Assembly: GCA_002067555.1 (NCBI GenBank)
Contig: MVQQ01000011.1
Location: 1 to 34,800, forward strand
From: Syntrophorhabdus sp. PtaB.Bin184
GTDB taxonomy: Bacteria; Desulfobacterota; Syntrophorhabdia; Syntrophorhabdales; Syntrophorhabdaceae
DNA length: 34,800 nt
Reading direction: 5' to 3'
Part shown: positions 6,161 through 13,454 of the stretch, piece by piece
Numbering within the stretch: the stretch's first letter is position 1
How the letters are laid out: every line of letters begins with the position of its first letter
Notes under the pieces: generated by a model
Database searches by the model: none
What the model saw: only the letters and a program-made list of their open reading frames with translations
What the model was told of the DNA's origin: nothing
Program-made: the position numbers and the translations under genes

Positions 6161-7645
6161 GTGAGGCAGCTCAGGGAATCGGGAAAGGTGATCGTCCAGA
6201 GCCACGGGGTCTTTGACCTCGTCCATCCGGGGATAATCCAGCACCTCGAAGAGGCAAGGGCCCGGGGAGACGTGCTTGTCGTCACCGTCATACGTGACCA
6301 GGACGTGCGCCGGGGCCCGGGAAGGCCGATCTTCCCCGAGATGATGAGAGCCCAGAACGTCGCGTCCCTGCAGCAGGTCGATTACGTGGCCATAGTGGAG
6401 GAGGCGACCCCCTTTGAATGCGTCAGGGTGATAAAACCCGACATCTTCGCCAAGGGGCAGGCCTACAAGGAACGGGACCGGAAGATACACGAAAGGATCT
6501 ACGAAGAGGGCAAGGAGTTCTATTTCGGAAAGAGCGTGATCCTGGAGACGCAGGGTTTCTCTTTCAGTTCCTCCAATCTCATCAACAACTTCCTCGACAT
6601 ATACCCCGACGAGACAAAAACGTTCCTGCAGGATTTTTCGAAGCACTACAGTTTTGAAAAGATCGTGAGCAAACTGGACACCCTCAAGGGGATGAAGGTC
6701 CTTCTTATCGGTGACGGGATAATCGATGAGTATCATTACTGTACGGCCCTCGGCAGGTCGTCGAAGACGCCCATCGTTGTAAACAAGTACCTTACGCACG
6801 AGGACTTCGCGGGGGCGGTGTTTATCATCGCCAATCATATCGCGGGGATCTGCGAGAAGGTTCATCTGGTCACGCTTCTCGGCAGGAAGGATTCGCGGGA
6901 GGAGTTCGTCCGCGCTAGCCTAAGGCCGAACGTGGAGCCTCATTTCTTCTACCGCGAGGACGGGCCGACGATCGTAAAAAGAAGATATATCGACCAGTAT
7001 CGCAACCAGAAGCTCTTCGAGATCAACTACCTCAACGAGAATTACATCAATGGCAACTGCGAGAGCTCGATAATAGACTACCTCAAGGAGGTGGTCAAAG
7101 ACTATGACCTGGTCCTTGTTTCCGATTTCGGGCACGGATTCATAACGAAAGAGATAATCAAGGCCATCTCCAGGCACGCGAAGGTGTTCGCCGTGAACAC
7201 CCAGACGAACGCGGCGAACACGGGCTACAATATGATCACCAAGTACAGGAAGCCCAATTTCGTCTGTCTCGACGAGACGGAGGCGCGTCTCGCCACTCAG
7301 GACAAATTCTCGGACATACAGGATATCGCGAAAAGGATCGTGGCGAAGATAAAGAGCGATTTCCTGATCGTCACTCTCGGGAAGAAAGGGTCGATAGGTG
7401 TCACCAAGAAGGGTGAGGCGAACTACACGCCGATATTCTCGACGAAGGTCGTCGACACCGTGGGTGCCGGGGACGCCTTCTTTGCGTTCACAGCCCCGTG
7501 CTTCGCGCAGGGTATGCCCCTTGACTTCGTCTCCTTTATCGGCAACGCCGTCGGCGCTCTTGCCGTTCAGATCATGGGGAACAAGAAGCCCGTCGAGAAG
7601 CACGAACTTCTCGAATTCATCCACACGATCCTCAACCAGCGGTGA
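6161..7645 (+). CDS. bifunctional nucleotidyltransferase-PfkB sugar kinase (reverse-order HldE-like)
   Basis: A fusion of about 494 residues counted from the GTG; the real start is probably the ATC at 6119, adding 14 residues. Residues 1-145 are an RfaE domain II-like nucleotidyltransferase (SHGVFDLVHPGI, RGPGRPIFPE, then SFSSSNLINNFLD). Residues 178-494 are a PfkB/ribokinase-type kinase with LLIGDGIIDEYHY near 181-193 and the catalytic VDTVGAGDAFF at 431-441. Classical HldE has kinase first and transferase second, so the order here is inverted. The HxGH motif reads HPGI: the second catalytic histidine is isoleucine, so the transferase half may be inactive or altered while the kinase half looks intact. 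The kinase role would be phosphorylating heptose 7-phosphate at C1. Confidence 0.85.
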   Translation: MRQLRESGKVIVQSHGVFDLVHPGIIQHLEEARARGDVLVVTVIRDQDVRRGPGRPIFPEMMRAQNVASLQQVDYVAIVEEATPFECVRVIKPDIFAKGQAYKERDRKIHERIYEEGKEFYFGKSVILETQGFSFSSSNLINNFLDIYPDETKTFLQDFSKHYSFEKIVSKLDTLKGMKVLLIGDGIIDEYHYCTALGRSSKTPIVVNKYLTHEDFAGAVFIIANHIAGICEKVHLVTLLGRKDSREEFVRASLRPNVEPHFFYREDGPTIVKRRYIDQYRNQKLFEINYLNENYINGNCESSIIDYLKEVVKDYDLVLVSDFGHGFITKEIIKAISRHAKVFAVNTQTNAANTGYNMITKYRKPNFVCLDETEARLATQDKFSDIQDIAKRIVAKIKSDFLIVTLGKKGSIGVTKKGEANYTPIFSTKVVDTVGAGDAFFAFTAPCFAQGMPLDFVSFIGNAVGALAVQIMGNKKPVEKHELLEFIHTILNQR

Positions 7646-7648
7646 GCC

Positions 7649-8233
7649 ATGAAAGAATTCGTCAAGAAGTATCCAGGTCTTTTTGTCGACATGGTCGGGT
7701 CCATAGGCTACACCGATGCCTTGAACCAGGCAAAGCCCGTCGACGACGGCATTGAACGGGTGTGTCTGCTCATTGAAGGGCAATCAGGAAAGAAGGGCAA
7801 GGTCATCTTCATCGGCAACGGGGGAAGCGCGGCCATCTCCAGCCACATGTCCATAGATTTCTGGAAGAACGGCAACATCCCGTCCATGTGCTTCAACGAC
7901 GGCGCCCTGCTCACCTGTCTCGGCAACGACTACGGGTATGAGAAGGTCTTTGAGAAGCCCATAGAGATGTTCATGAACAGCGAGGATGTCCTTATCGCCA
8001 TCAGCAGTTCCGGAAGGTCGCAGAATATCCTGAACGGTGTGAGGGCGGCGAGGGATATCGGCTGTGAGGCCGTCACGCTGTCCGGTTTCGGCAAGGACAA
8101 TCCTCTGCGACGGATGGGCTCGCACAATTTCTACGTTCCCGCGGACAAGTATGGGTTCGTGGAGATCGTTCACCAGTACATATGCCACTGGATACTCGAT
8201 TCGATCCTGTACAACAGGTCGATATACAAATAA
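7649..8233 (+). CDS. gmhA: SIS-domain sugar isomerase, phosphoheptose isomerase (GmhA)-like
   Basis: A 194-residue SIS protein, the usual GmhA length. The phosphosugar-binding motif GNGGSAA is at 56-62, and the second loop is VLIAISSSGRSQNIL. GmhA converts sedoheptulose 7-phosphate to D-glycero-D-manno-heptose 7-phosphate. Aligned by eye to E. coli GmhA, the active-site-region histidine after the GNGGS motif is kept (H66) and the C-terminal HxxxxH pattern is present, but the position of catalytic Glu65 is aspartate (D70). That could be tolerated or signal a different substrate. It follows the kinase fusion by 3 bases, the order expected for a heptose pathway. Confidence 0.8.
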   Translation: MKEFVKKYPGLFVDMVGSIGYTDALNQAKPVDDGIERVCLLIEGQSGKKGKVIFIGNGGSAAISSHMSIDFWKNGNIPSMCFNDGALLTCLGNDYGYEKVFEKPIEMFMNSEDVLIAISSSGRSQNILNGVRAARDIGCEAVTLSGFGKDNPLRRMGSHNFYVPADKYGFVEIVHQYICHWILDSILYNRSIYK

Positions 8234-8253
8234 ACAGGGGGTAACACCAAACC

Positions 8254-9249
8254 ATGACATCAAAAAAGGTCTTTGTAACAGGCGGAGCGGGTTACGTGGG
8301 TGCCGTTCTCGTGCCCAAACTCTTGAAGAAAGGCTACGAGGTCAAGGTCCTTGACCTCTTTCTCTATGGAGAGGACGTGCTCGACAGCGTCAAGGACGAT
8401 CCGAAGCTCAAGAAGGTGAAGGGCGACATCAGGGACAGAAAGCTTCTGGAAAAGGAGATCCCCGGCTATGATACGGTGATACACCTTGCCTGCATCTCCA
8501 ACGACCCGAGCTACGAGCTGGACCCTGACCTCGGCAAGTCGATAAATTACGACGCCTTCATCCACCTTGTCGATGTGGCCAAGAAGGCAGGAGTGAAGAA
8601 GTTCGTCTACGCCTCGAGTTCCAGCGTGTATGGCGTCAAGGATGTTCCGGACGTCACGGAGGACCTGCCCCTTGAACCTCTCACGGACTACTCGAAATAC
8701 AAGGCCCTCTGCGAGGACATACTCTTGAAGGAGGCGACGGATGATTTCATCGTATCCATCATACGTCCTTCGACGGTCTGCGGTTATTCCCCCAGGCTGC
8801 GCCTCGACCTCACGGTGAACATCCTTACGAACCACGCGGTCAACAAGGGCGAGATCACCGTCTTCGGCGGCGAGCAGATGAGACCCAACCTGCACATCGA
8901 GGACATGACGGACTTCTACGTGTTCCTTCTCGAGGTTCCCGACGAAAAGATACACAAGACGATCTACAATGTTGGTTACGAGAACTACAAGGTGAAAGAG
9001 ATCGCCGAGATGGTCAAGGGCGTCATCGACCCGAAGCTCCCCATCATAACGACCCCTTCCGATGACAACCGGTCCTACCAGGTGTCGTCGAAGAAGGTCA
9101 AGGAGGCCCTCGGGTACGTCCCGAAGCGCACCATCGAGGACGCCATACTGGACCTCAAAAAGGCCTTCGATGATGGAAAGATACCTGATTCCATGAACGA
9201 TATCAGGTATTACAACATCAAGACCATGCAGGCCGTCAATCTCAAATAG
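8254..9249 (+). CDS. NAD-dependent epimerase/dehydratase, extended SDR
   Basis: A 331-residue extended short-chain dehydrogenase. The nucleotide-binding motif TGGAGYVG is at 9-16, the serine cluster YASSSSVYG at 119-127, and the catalytic pair is Y146xxxK150 (YSKYK). The RPSTVCGYSPRLRLDL region is the substrate-binding part typical of NDP-sugar enzymes. Position after the kinase and isomerase genes fits an enzyme acting on an activated heptose, as HldD does, but it is not recognisably HldD and could be a 4-epimerase, reductase or dehydratase. No membrane segments. It sits 20 bases after gmhA and 6 before the transketolase gene. Confidence 0.85.
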   Translation: MTSKKVFVTGGAGYVGAVLVPKLLKKGYEVKVLDLFLYGEDVLDSVKDDPKLKKVKGDIRDRKLLEKEIPGYDTVIHLACISNDPSYELDPDLGKSINYDAFIHLVDVAKKAGVKKFVYASSSSVYGVKDVPDVTEDLPLEPLTDYSKYKALCEDILLKEATDDFIVSIIRPSTVCGYSPRLRLDLTVNILTNHAVNKGEITVFGGEQMRPNLHIEDMTDFYVFLLEVPDEKIHKTIYNVGYENYKVKEIAEMVKGVIDPKLPIITTPSDDNRSYQVSSKKVKEALGYVPKRTIEDAILDLKKAFDDGKIPDSMNDIRYYNIKTMQAVNLK

Positions 9250-9255
9250 GAGTCC

Positions 9256-10092
9256 ATGGTGCAGAACACACAAACCCCGGATTACCAGGAACTTGAATCC
9301 CTTGCAAAGAAGATCAGAGCACGGCTGGTGGTGATGTCACACAGAACGGGGGCAGCGCACCTTGGTGGCGCGCTGTCCTGTGTGGATATCATAGTGGCAT
9401 GTTACTGGGCCCTTATGAACGTCGATCCCCGGAAGGCCTTCGACCCTGGCAGGGACAGGCTGATATTCAGCAAAGGACACGCCATCGCTACGCTGTACGT
9501 TGCCCTCGCCATGAAAGGCTTCTACCCCGAGGAACTGCTTGACAGTTACGCGCAGTGCGGCAGCAAGCTGGCCGAGCACCCGGCCCCCTATTGTGTACCC
9601 GGCCTGGAGGTGGCGACGGGCTCCCTCGGGCATGGACTGCCCGTGGGGCTTGGAATGGCCATGGCGGGAGCGATCAACCATGTGCCGTACAATGTTTTCG
9701 TTGTCATGAGCGATGGAGAGTGCAACGAGGGTTCTGTTTGGGAGGCGGCCATGCTGGCGCCGGCACGGAGCATCGAGAACCTCGTCGTCTTTGTTGATTA
9801 CAACAGATGGCAGGCCACGGGAAGAAGCGAGGAGATCATGGCATTGCCGTCTCTGAGGCAAAAATGGGAGGCCTTCGGGTGGAACGCGTATGACGTGGAC
9901 GGCCATGATATCAGAGCCCTCGTCGACGCGGTGCGGCAGGCGCCCCGGGGCGACGGGAAGCCGGTGGCGGTGGTTGCCCACACCGTCAAGGGGAAGGGTG
10001 TCTCCTTCATGGAGGACGACAACAACTGGCACTACAGGATCCCCAATGAAGAGGAAGTGCAAAAAGCCTTAAAGGAGCTCGGTCAATTATGA
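9256..10092 (+). CDS. transketolase, N-terminal (ThDP-binding) subunit
   Basis: A 278-residue split transketolase alpha half. The ThDP/metal motif is SDGECNEGSVWEA starting at 152, with the closing asparagine in VDYNRWQ (N183). The SKGH motif at 72-75, GSLGHGLPVG near 122-131, and the histidine in GAAHLGG (H35) are family active-site positions. It moves two-carbon ketol units between sugar phosphates, giving sedoheptulose 7-phosphate from pentose phosphates. It overlaps its partner subunit by ATGA, a sign of stoichiometric translation. A dedicated copy inside a sugar cluster would supply the substrate for the GmhA-like enzyme, or act on an unusual acceptor to build a longer or branched sugar. 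Confidence 0.9.
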   Translation: MVQNTQTPDYQELESLAKKIRARLVVMSHRTGAAHLGGALSCVDIIVACYWALMNVDPRKAFDPGRDRLIFSKGHAIATLYVALAMKGFYPEELLDSYAQCGSKLAEHPAPYCVPGLEVATGSLGHGLPVGLGMAMAGAINHVPYNVFVVMSDGECNEGSVWEAAMLAPARSIENLVVFVDYNRWQATGRSEEIMALPSLRQKWEAFGWNAYDVDGHDIRALVDAVRQAPRGDGKPVAVVAHTVKGKGVSFMEDDNNWHYRIPNEEEVQKALKELGQL

Positions 10093-11027
10093 GAAACGCC
10101 TTTGCTTCAGAGATGACGAACATGGCCAGCGAGGACAAAAGGATCGTGCTGCTTTCAGGCGATATAGGAAACCGGCTCTTTGACGATTACAAGGGCCATG
10201 CCCCGGACCGTTTTGTCAACTGCGGCATAGCGGAGGCCAACATGATAGGCGTTGCCTCCGGGATGGCGATGTGCGGCTTGAGGCCCATCGCCTACACCAT
10301 CACCCCCTTCATCACGGCGAGGTGCTACGAGCAGATCAAGGTCGATGTGTGCTACCACAATCTGCCCGTGATCATCGTTGGCGTGGGAGGCGGCCTGTCC
10401 TACGCGGAACTCCTCTCCACCCATCACTCCTGCGACGACATCGCGCTTCTGCGCATACTGCCCAACATGACGGTCATCTGCCCGAGTGACAGCCACGAGG
10501 TCAGGGCCGCCCTGAGGGCGGCGGTCGCCCACGGAGGGCCTGTCTACATCCGTCTCGGCAAGAAGAACGAGCCCCTCATCCATGACAGTCAACCGGAGTT
10601 CACGATAGGCAAGGGCATCGTGATACGCGAGGGCACCGATGTCTGCATGCTCAGCACCGGCAACCTTATGCCCCTCGCGCTTGAGACCGCCGCGATGTTC
10701 GGAGACGACGGCATCTCCGCCCGGGTCGTGAGCTTTCACACGGTGAAGCCCCTCGATGAGGACCTCCTGACAGAGGCCTTTAACAACTTTGACGTCGTTA
10801 TCACCCTGGAGGAACACGGTCTGCTGGGTGGGTTCGGCAGCAGTGTCTCGGAGTGGCTGGTGAAGAGGCCGGCGGCGAAGGCGGACCTCCTGCAGATCGG
10901 AGTGGACGACGTCTTCTGCTACGAGGCCGGCAAGCAGGATGACGCCCGAAGGACGTTCAACATCACGAAGGAATCGATCGTGGAAAGGACCCGCGACCTC
11001 TACCGCAACAGAAAGCAGGGAACCTGA
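10089..11027 (+). CDS. transketolase, C-terminal subunit
   Basis: A 312-residue partner of the preceding gene, comprising the pyrimidine-binding domain and C-terminal domain. The catalytic glutamate that activates thiamine diphosphate is in the conserved NCGIAEANMIGVASGMA stretch (E49). Further family features are YTITPFITARCYEQIK, the SDSHEVRAALRAA segment, and VITLEEHGLLGGFGS in the C-terminal domain. Together the two subunits equal one full transketolase, as in other split enzymes of archaea and bacterial sugar clusters. No truncation or missing residue was seen. The start overlaps the upstream stop by four bases. Confidence 0.9.
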   Translation: MRNAFASEMTNMASEDKRIVLLSGDIGNRLFDDYKGHAPDRFVNCGIAEANMIGVASGMAMCGLRPIAYTITPFITARCYEQIKVDVCYHNLPVIIVGVGGGLSYAELLSTHHSCDDIALLRILPNMTVICPSDSHEVRAALRAAVAHGGPVYIRLGKKNEPLIHDSQPEFTIGKGIVIREGTDVCMLSTGNLMPLALETAAMFGDDGISARVVSFHTVKPLDEDLLTEAFNNFDVVITLEEHGLLGGFGSSVSEWLVKRPAAKADLLQIGVDDVFCYEAGKQDDARRTFNITKESIVERTRDLYRNRKQGT

Positions 11028-11049
11028 AATACTTTCCGGGACAATACCA

Positions 11050-11673
11050 GTGATCATTGGCGTGGATTTTGACAATACCATCGTCAGTTACGATGAGCTG
11101 ATCTATCGGGAGGCGATCGAGCGGGGACTGGTGGACGGCGAGGTGCTAAAGAACAAGAAGATCATTCGCGACGCGATCCGCGAATTGCCCGACGGGGAGA
11201 TAGAATGGCAGAAGATACAGGCGGCCATCTACGGCCCGAAGATGGACAGGGCGACGGTGATCGAGGGTGTATTTGATTTCTTAACCCTTTGCAAGGATAG
11301 AGGGATCAGGACACATATCGTGAGCCATAAGACGCAGTTCGCAAATTACGACACAACGGAAACGGATCTTCGAAAAGAAGCGTTGAAGTGGCTGGACAGG
11401 GCGGGGTTCTTCGATATGGGGCTGACCGGTCTTTCCGCCGGGGATGTCTATTTCGAATCCACGAGGGTCGACAAGATCAACAGGATCAGGTCCCTCGGGT
11501 GCACACATTTCATCGATGACCTCGAAGAGACATTTCGGGAGCCCTCCTTCCCGGCGGACATAGAGAAGATACTCTTCAACTCCCACGTGTCGGGAGATTT
11601 CGCGGCACGGACCGGCGGAAAGGTCTTTGTGGACTGGAAGGACATCCGGGGATATTTTTTCGATGGAAGTTAG
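11050..11673 (+). CDS. HAD-superfamily hydrolase
   Basis: A 207-residue protein beginning with a HAD nucleophile motif GVDFDNT (D6, D8), with motif II in THIVSHK and acidic motif IV in HFIDDLEE. An alpha-helical cap lies between motifs I and II. Phosphatase activity on a sugar phosphate is the simplest inference. The start is not clear-cut: GTG at 11050 puts the DxD motif at the usual distance, with only a weak GGGAC upstream; the open frame continues upstream into the transketolase gene but that part is shadow. It overlaps the next gene by 11 bases. The cluster thus has two HAD enzymes, this one and the GmhB-like fusion, so it may remove a different phosphate. Confidence 0.75.
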   Translation: MIIGVDFDNTIVSYDELIYREAIERGLVDGEVLKNKKIIRDAIRELPDGEIEWQKIQAAIYGPKMDRATVIEGVFDFLTLCKDRGIRTHIVSHKTQFANYDTTETDLRKEALKWLDRAGFFDMGLTGLSAGDVYFESTRVDKINRIRSLGCTHFIDDLEETFREPSFPADIEKILFNSHVSGDFAARTGGKVFVDWKDIRGYFFDGS

Positions 11674-12718
11674 AGATACCAGATACGCCGATGTCGCCGA
11701 TGACCTCGCCCGCGTGTACGGTTTGCATGTGCGGTCCGTGGAGAAGACGGGGAAGGGAAAGAACAGCCAGGTCTACCGCGTGGTCTCCGGGGACAATGCT
11801 GCTTTCATCGTCAAGTACTACTTTCGGAACAAACTCGACAGCAGGGACCGCCTGAAGGTCGAGTTCTCGAGCCTCACGTTTCTCTGGAAGAACGGAGTGC
11901 GGTGCATTCCCGAACCTGTCATGGCCGACGAGAGGTCGGGGAGCGCGGTGTACAGCTATATCGCCGGCGAGCGGCCGTTGATGGATGATATCTCGAACGA
12001 AGACATTGCCTTCGCCGTCGATTTTCTTTCAACCCTCAAGGACCTGAGGGTATCGGCAGGCGTCAAGGACCTGCCGGCCGCCTCGGAGGCATGTTTTTCC
12101 TTCCAGGACCTCCTTGACAACATCGATCTTCGCTACAAAAGGCTTGTAGAAGGGACCGTCGACGTGGCGCACGACCCTTTCCATGAATTCATCGATAGGG
12201 ACTTTGTCTCAGTATTTGCCGAGATAAGCGAATGGTGCCGGAGCAGGTTCCGGGAAAGGTCGATATCGCCGGATTGCCTGGCCGTCGAGGGAAGGACGCT
12301 CAGCCCCTCGGATTTCGGGTTTCACAACTCCATCAGGAACGCGTCGGGCCAACTCTTCTTCGTGGATTTCGAATACTTTGGCTGGGATGACCCGGCAAAG
12401 ACGGTCTCCGATTTTATCCTCCACCCGGCGATGGGGCTGACGGCCGACCAGAAAAGGGTTTTTTACGTGGCCATGCTTGACCGTTTCAAGGACTATCCGG
12501 ACCTCGCGGAAAGGGTTGAGATCTATTACCCCCTCTACGGTCTCAAGTGGTGCATGATATTCCTCAACGAATTCCTGCCCGACCAGATGTCGCGCCGGAA
12601 ATTCGCGGGGTGTGTCGAGGAGGAGGAGGCATATATCCTCAACAACCAGTTGATGAAATCCAAAAACATGTTGAAAGACATCACAAAAGAGTATAAAAGT
12701 TTTCCGTACAATCGTTGA
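11663..12718 (+). CDS. aminoglycoside/choline-type phosphotransferase (APH family kinase)
   Basis: A 351-residue protein-kinase-like fold enzyme. The ATP lysine is in AFIVKYYF (K51). The catalytic loop reads LSPSDFGFHNSI (D217, N222), and the metal-binding aspartate is in LFFVDFEYFGWDDP (D235). The SPSDFGFHN form replaces the HGDxHxxN of antibiotic kinases, and this variant is found in small-molecule kinases of biosynthetic clusters. The likely role is phosphorylating a sugar or small substituent; antibiotic resistance is not supported. The start ATG lies inside the preceding HAD gene, preceded by an extension with no start support. Substrate unknown. Confidence 0.8.
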   Translation: MEVRDTRYADVADDLARVYGLHVRSVEKTGKGKNSQVYRVVSGDNAAFIVKYYFRNKLDSRDRLKVEFSSLTFLWKNGVRCIPEPVMADERSGSAVYSYIAGERPLMDDISNEDIAFAVDFLSTLKDLRVSAGVKDLPAASEACFSFQDLLDNIDLRYKRLVEGTVDVAHDPFHEFIDRDFVSVFAEISEWCRSRFRERSISPDCLAVEGRTLSPSDFGFHNSIRNASGQLFFVDFEYFGWDDPAKTVSDFILHPAMGLTADQKRVFYVAMLDRFKDYPDLAERVEIYYPLYGLKWCMIFLNEFLPDQMSRRKFAGCVEEEEAYILNNQLMKSKNMLKDITKEYKSFPYNR

Positions 12719-12761
12719 TTATCGCATCGGTCTGCAAAGGTTTAAAATAAAAGGAGGAGAC

Positions 12762-13427
12762 ATGGGAAGATTGCTTAACGTTGTCACGCCGCTTCACCAG
12801 ATGACAAAACGGGCGTATATCGACCGCATGGTGGATGAAAAGGTCCACTGTATGCTCAAGGCCAAGGAATACGAATTCGACTACTGGGATGGAGATCGCC
12901 GCTATGGCTACGGCGGCTACAGATACATCGACAACAGGTGGCAAAGGGTCGCCAAGCCTCTCATCGAACTCTACGGGCTCAAGCCTGACGCAAAGATCCT
13001 CGATGTGGGCTGCGGCAAGGCGTTTCTCCTGTATGAATTCAAGCAGCTCCTTCCCGATGCGCAGATCGTCGGTTTCGACATCTCCAAGCACGGGCTTGCC
13101 GACGCCAAGGAGGAGATCCGGGGAAATCTTTTCAGGTATCGCGCCCAGGATCGTTTTCCCTGGGGCGACGATCATTTCGACCTCGTCATCTCCTTGGGTT
13201 GCCTCCACAACCTGCGCATCTTCGAGCTTGAGAGCGCGGTAAAAGAGATCGAGCGTGTCGGCAAGAACAAGTATATAATGGTCGAAAGCTACAGGAACGA
13301 GCTGGAACAGTTCAATCTCCAGTGCTGGGCGCTCACCGCGGAATCATTCTTCGACACCGCGGAATGGATCTGGCTCTATGACCACTTTGGATATACCGGT
13401 GACTACGAGTTCATCTATTTCGAATAG
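12762..13427 (+). CDS. class I SAM-dependent methyltransferase
   Basis: A 221-residue Rossmann methyltransferase. SAM motif I is ILDVGCGKAFLL (79-90), the acidic end of strand 2 is IVGFDIS, and motif III/IV is FDLVISLGCLHNL. The N-terminal 60 residues carry an aromatic DYWDGDRRYGYGGYRYID stretch that may form part of the acceptor site. A very strong Shine-Dalgarno (AAGGAGGAGA) precedes the ATG in an AT-rich 43-base gap. The neighbours suggest methylation of the sugar made by this module, but the sequence alone does not give the acceptor. Confidence 0.85.
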   Translation: MGRLLNVVTPLHQMTKRAYIDRMVDEKVHCMLKAKEYEFDYWDGDRRYGYGGYRYIDNRWQRVAKPLIELYGLKPDAKILDVGCGKAFLLYEFKQLLPDAQIVGFDISKHGLADAKEEIRGNLFRYRAQDRFPWGDDHFDLVISLGCLHNLRIFELESAVKEIERVGKNKYIMVESYRNELEQFNLQCWALTAESFFDTAEWIWLYDHFGYTGDYEFIYFE

Positions 13428-13454
13428 TCTCTGTTCAGACGATGGAGGTGACCT

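Noticed and set aside
6920..7783. 287-residue open frame on the minus strand
   Set aside because: It lies across the kinase domain and the GmhA start; no family resemblance and no ribosome binding site of note.
8260..9273. 337-residue open frame on the minus strand
   Set aside because: It is the antisense shadow of the SDR gene, whose TGGAGYVG and YxxxK motifs are clear.
10155..11081. 308-residue open frame on the minus strand
   Set aside because: Antisense to the transketolase C-terminal subunit, which is intact and coupled to its partner.
11663..12718. antibiotic-resistance kinase
   Set aside because: The catalytic loop is the SPSDFGFHN variant and the context is sugar biosynthesis, so a resistance call is not supported.
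12715..12748. possible internal promoter before the 12762 methyltransferase (TTGATT ... TTTAAA or TAAAAT)
   Set aside because: Spacing is 20 or more bases; the AT-rich gap is better explained by the strong ribosome binding site region.
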